Part shown: in pieces, positions 45,138-47,712 of the stretch
Position numbering within the stretch: the first letter of the stretch is position 1
How the letters are laid out: each line of letters starts with the position of its first letter
Assembly: GCF_004168625.1 (NCBI RefSeq)
Contig: NZ_SDWW01000037.1
Location: 1 to 47,712 of the forward strand
Reading direction: 5' to 3'
Length of the DNA: 47,712 bases
Source: Pengzhenrongella frigida
GTDB lineage: Bacteria > Actinomycetota > Actinomycetes > Actinomycetales > Cellulomonadaceae
Notes under the pieces: model-generated
The model's input: the letters and a program-made list of their open reading frames with translations, nothing else
The model's database searches: none
Told to the model about the DNA's origin: nothing
Translations under genes and position numbers: made by a program

Positions 45138-46922
45138 TCATGCCGTGCGCGCCGGCGCGGGGACGGCGAGCCGCAGCCGGGCGACGATCGCCGCCGTGCG
45201 CGCCGGGTCGGTGTAGGCGTCCGCGCCATGCACCGGGCAGCACCGGCCGGACACGGTCGGGTCGTGCTGCGTCGGGTCGTGGTCGGTCGGGTCGTGCTGC
45301 GCCGGGTCGTCGTGTGCCGTGGGATCGCGCGGCGGGGCGAGGTCGACGAGCCGGACGCCCGGTGCGTCCAGCCAGGCGAGCAGCAGGTCCGCCTCCTCGG
45401 GGTGGGCGGCCGGTGCCGGCGAGGTGGGCGCCGCGACCTGTTCGGCGGTCAGGCGAAGGGCGGCGATGGCCGCGCGCGGATCGGTCCGCCGGTCCACCGC
45501 GGCGGTACCGGCGAGCCGGCCGTACCGCACGAGGACGATCTCCCAGCCGCCGGCGTCCGTCCGGCACGCGGCGATCATCTCCGCGCAGCTCGCGAGCGGG
45601 GCCAGGCGCTGGGCCCGGGCGGCGCCGCGGACGAACGCGTCGAGCCGGTTGCGCACGTCACCGGCCTCCTCGAAGCGCTCGGCCTCGATGTAGGTCGCGA
45701 TCCGTGCGGCGTGGGCGAGCACGACGGGTGCCGGGTCGGTGAGCATCGCGGCCCGGACAGCGAGGATGCTCCCGACCTCGAGGACCGTGGTCCCGCGGGT
45801 GCCCGGGGTGCGGGGGACGAACGTCGCGTGCAGCGCGTCGACGGCGAGCTGCGCGGCCGACCGCGCAGAGAACGGCCCGATGTGCGCCAGACCGGGCTGG
45901 ACCTCCCGGACGATCTGGAGCCGTGGTCGAGTGCCCTCGACCAGGCGGATCCACGGCATCCGCTCCGGGAACCGTGAGCGTCGGTTGTATCGCGGAGAGT
46001 GCTCGGCGATCAGCCGCAGCTCGCGCACGCGTGCCTCGAGCGTCGTCGCGCACACCACCGGCGTGACGGCGTGCGCGAGGCGGACCATCTCCGTCATCCG
46101 ACCGCGCTTCTCCGCCGCGGTGAAGTAGCTGCGCACGCGGGTCCGGATCGAGCCGGACACCCCGACGTACAGGACCTCCTCGCCGGGGCCACGGAACATG
46201 TACACCCCGGGGGCATCGGGCAACCCGTCAGCGAGCGTCCGCTTGCGGCGCACGTCCGCCGGCACCGGGTCGGTCGCGGTCGCGAGGTCCTCGAGGTGCG
46301 TGATCCCGAGCGGGGCCAGGCGGGACAGCAGCGCGTGCAGCACGTCCACGGTCGCGCGGGCGTCCGACAGGGCGCGGTGGTCGGGGGTCACCGACGCGCC
46401 GAACAAGGCCGCGAGGGTGCCGAGCTTGTGGTTGGGGGCCTCGTCGCGCAGCACCACCCTCCGGGCGAGCTTCACGGTGTCGAGCACCTGGTTGCCCGGC
46501 CACGGATGCTCGCAGCGCGCGGCTGCCGCCTTGAGGAAGCCGATGTCGAACGGCGCGTTGTGGGCGACCAGCACCGAGCCGCGCGCGAACTCCAGGAAAG
46601 ACGGCAGCACCTGTTCGATGCGGGGTGCGCCGGCGACCATCGAGGTGGTGATCCCGGTGAGGGTCTGGATGAAGGCCGGCACCGGGGTGCCCGGGTTGAC
46701 CAGGGTCTGGAACTCGCCGAGCACCTCGCCGCCGCGGACCTTCACGGCGCCGATCTCCGTGATCGCACAGGTGAGCGGCGTGCCGCCCGTGGTCTCGAGG
46801 TCGACGACGACGAACGTGACCTCGTGCAGCGGGGTGCCGAGCTCGTCGAGTCCGAGCTGGACCGGTCGCCCGACCGTCGAGGGGACGAGATCCTCGCGGC
46901 GCAGGCGACGCACTGTTGGCAT
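45138..46922 (-). CDS. DEDDh exonuclease fused to UvrC-like GIY-YIG domain
   Basis: A 594-residue two-domain nuclease. The N-terminal 3'-5' exonuclease shows D41-x-E43 (VVVDLETTGG), HNAPFDIGFL and HRALSDARATVDVL, the complete DEDDh set. A GIY-YIG domain (about 235-315) shows PGVYMFRG, LYVGVSGSIRTRVRSYF and a glutamate in ARVRELRLIAEHSPRYN, as in the UvrC N-terminal half. ERFEEAGDVRNRLDAF resembles a UvrB-binding motif. The C-terminus has HDPT repeats and CCPVHG. A role in DNA repair or proofreading is likely. ATG 46922 follows a leaderless -10. Confidence 0.9.
   Translation of the reverse strand: MPTVRRLRREDLVPSTVGRPVQLGLDELGTPLHEVTFVVVDLETTGGTPLTCAITEIGAVKVRGGEVLGEFQTLVNPGTPVPAFIQTLTGITTSMVAGAPRIEQVLPSFLEFARGSVLVAHNAPFDIGFLKAAAARCEHPWPGNQVLDTVKLARRVVLRDEAPNHKLGTLAALFGASVTPDHRALSDARATVDVLHALLSRLAPLGITHLEDLATATDPVPADVRRKRTLADGLPDAPGVYMFRGPGEEVLYVGVSGSIRTRVRSYFTAAEKRGRMTEMVRLAHAVTPVVCATTLEARVRELRLIAEHSPRYNRRSRFPERMPWIRLVEGTRPRLQIVREVQPGLAHIGPFSARSAAQLAVDALHATFVPRTPGTRGTTVLEVGSILAVRAAMLTDPAPVVLAHAARIATYIEAERFEEAGDVRNRLDAFVRGAARAQRLAPLASCAEMIAACRTDAGGWEIVLVRYGRLAGTAAVDRRTDPRAAIAALRLTAEQVAAPTSPAPAAHPEEADLLLAWLDAPGVRLVDLAPPRDPTAHDDPAQHDPTDHDPTQHDPTVSGRCCPVHGADAYTDPARTAAIVARLRLAVPAPARTA
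45255..45325 (-). repeat. In-frame repeats encoding an HDPT-rich tail
   Basis: GGTCGGGTCGTGCTGCG recurs at 45255-45271 and 45285-45301, a 30-base period, with further GGGTCGT copies. On the minus strand they encode repeated His-Asp-Pro-Thr units near the C-terminus of the nuclease. Confidence 0.8.
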
Positions 46923-46928
46923 GGACGG

Positions 46929-46934
46929 ACCGTA
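46929..46934 (-). promoter_or_regulatory. -10 of leaderless promoter, DEDDh nuclease
   Basis: TACGGT on the minus strand, 6 bases before the ATG at 46922. Confidence 0.45.
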
Positions 46935-47066
46935 GCCGTTGGTGCTGACAGGGTTTCGCGCCGTCGCGGCACGACCGGCAGACGAGCAGGTCAGTGCACG
47001 AGGCTCACATCCTCGTGGCCGCATCCGATGGGGAGGAGAACGCGCACAGCGAGTGCGTCTGGCAGA

Positions 47067-47072
47067 CAGGAT
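47067..47072 (+). promoter_or_regulatory. Possible -10 of leaderless promoter, small membrane protein
   Basis: CAGGAT lies 5 bases before the GTG at 47078, a weak match. Confidence 0.3.
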
Positions 47073-47077
47073 GTCGC

Positions 47078-47569
47078 GTGGCAGGGTCGAGAGCCGTCAC
47101 GACGGCGATGCAGCCGGGTCGGCTTCCCGGGTCGGGGGGCGCGACCGGCGCGTTCCCGCGCACCGCGCTGCGGCCTCGGCCCGCCCCGAGCCTGGGGCAG
47201 TGGCTGGCAGAGGTCCCCGCCGCGTTGCGGACCCCCAGCTGGCGGCGCGCGTTCGCGTACTGGGCGCTCGTCGGTGCGCTCCTCGACATGGCCACCACGA
47301 TGATGCTCGGACGGGTCGACGGCATCTACGAGGCGAACCCGCTCTCGGCCGCGGGCCAGGCGTTCGTCGGGTCGGTGCCGATCTACATGATCGCGACGAC
47401 GTTGGTCGTCGGTCTGGTCGTGCTGGTCCTGGCGGTGAAACCGGTCGGGCTTGCGACCCGCCTGGTCTGGTGGGCCGTCGCCGGCCTCGGCGCGGCGAAG
47501 ATCGCGGTGGCCGTGCACAACCTCGTCGTGCTCCAGGTCGCGGTGAACGCCTCGATCGACCGGCTCTGA
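47078..47569 (+). CDS. Small membrane protein, DUF5658-like
   Basis: A 163-residue protein. A disordered basic/proline-rich N-terminus (about 1-55) precedes three hydrophobic spans (about 60-80, 98-120 and 125-155). ALLDMATTMMLGRVDGIYEANPL (about 68-90) resembles DUF5658 membrane proteins, from recall. The start is uncertain: GTG 47078 is used on the -10 position, and ATG 47108 is possible. Its stop lies in the first unit of a 16-base tandem repeat. Confidence 0.65.
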   Translation: MAGSRAVTTAMQPGRLPGSGGATGAFPRTALRPRPAPSLGQWLAEVPAALRTPSWRRAFAYWALVGALLDMATTMMLGRVDGIYEANPLSAAGQAFVGSVPIYMIATTLVVGLVVLVLAVKPVGLATRLVWWAVAGLGAAKIAVAVHNLVVLQVAVNASIDRL

Positions 47570-47613
47570 CGCGCTGCGACCCTGACTCGCTGCGCCCCTG
47601 ACGCGCTGCGCGC
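47566..47613. repeat. 16-bp tandem repeat, three copies, over a stop codon
   Basis: CTGACGCGCTGCGACC, CTGACTCGCTGCGCCC and CTGACGCGCTGCGCGC lie head to tail. The first contains the stop codon of the preceding gene. Confidence 0.85.
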
Positions 47614-47637
47614 TGCGCAGGCCCGCGTCGAAGGTCG

Positions 47638-47712
47638 TGATGCTCCTATAGGTGTCAAGCGGCCTGAAGCCATTGGCGGTAGGCGTCGGCGAGTTCGTCG
47701 TCGCGGGTCAGT
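47638..47712 (-). mobile_element. Right end of a second insertion sequence, inverted
   Basis: On the minus strand 47657-47638 reads TGACACCTATAGGAGCATCA. It matches the left-window IS end at 16 of 20 positions, including the TG and CA termini. The reading frame before it points leftward, so the two elements face each other across the window. The boundary at 47638 is inferred. Confidence 0.45.
47655..47712 (-). CDS. C-terminal tail of a protein, possibly transposase (partial)
   Basis: The last 18 codons in the window read LTRDDELADAYRQWLQAA and then TGA. I do not recognise the tail with confidence. The stop codon forms the first bases of a TG...CA terminus related to the IS end at the left of the window, which makes a transposase the best guess. 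The rest lies beyond the window. Confidence 0.4.
   Translation of the reverse strand, partial: LTRDDELADAYRQWLQAA

Noticed and set aside
44807-45229. A longer Lrp-like protein with an N-terminal DNA-binding domain
   Set aside because: The upstream codons give an arginine-rich low-complexity stretch without a helix-turn-helix, and a strong ribosome-binding site precedes ATG 45088.

Overview
The window is strongly GC-rich, with G or C at almost every third codon position. It carries actinobacterial signature genes: an aa3/bc1 supercomplex locus with a di-haem QcrC, DUF3043, DUF4191, CtaF, a GlnR-type operator and many apparently leaderless promoters. I read it as chromosome of a Cellulomonadaceae-like actinomycete; the genus is inference.

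Layout. Bases 1-72 are the end of an insertion sequence. Bases 171-3453 are an accessory cassette of two translationally coupled unknown genes, a small protein and a tyrosine integrase. A decayed second integrase (3596-3820) follows and abuts the 3' end of glnA. From glnA (3838) the window is core genome. It holds glnA under a four-half-site GlnR-like box, RDD and DUF4191 membrane proteins, an MFS transporter coupled to lipA, a flavodoxin, lipB, a divergent marR/mmpL pair sharing an 18-bp palindrome over both start codons, an oxidoreductase, a pseudokinase, an epimerase, sucB and lpdA. Next come a small conserved gene, pepA, two membrane proteins, pyrD with two coupled genes, an aldo/keto reductase, DUF3043, an M20 peptidase, a thioesterase, a DJ-1-family protein, nadA, glycerate kinase, an A-type Fe-S carrier, and a TusA protein coupled to a cysteine-desulfurase-like protein that contains no lysine. 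The respiratory block follows: ctaC-ctaD-ctaF (+), sodA (-), and ctaE-qcrC-qcrA-qcrB (-). The window ends with a receiver-like gene, trpD, a lone Lrp ligand-binding domain, a DEDDh/GIY-YIG nuclease, a small membrane protein, and a second insertion-sequence-like end (47638-47712) facing inward.

How the genes work together. LipB and LipA make the lipoyl groups that SucB carries and Lpd reoxidises, so lipoate synthesis and use lie within about 13.5 kb. ctaCDF, qcrCAB and ctaE together encode the cytochrome bc1-aa3 branch. NadA, the A-type carrier, the TusA/desulfurase-like pair and SodA form a loose Fe-S, sulfur and oxidative-stress neighbourhood between the lipoate and respiratory blocks.

The points most worth following are the lysine-free desulfurase homologue with TusA, the marR/mmpL start-codon operator, two face-to-face promoters in a 41-bp gap, the unknown integrase-linked gene pair, and the two related inverted insertion-sequence ends. 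No tRNA, rRNA or CRISPR array was seen.
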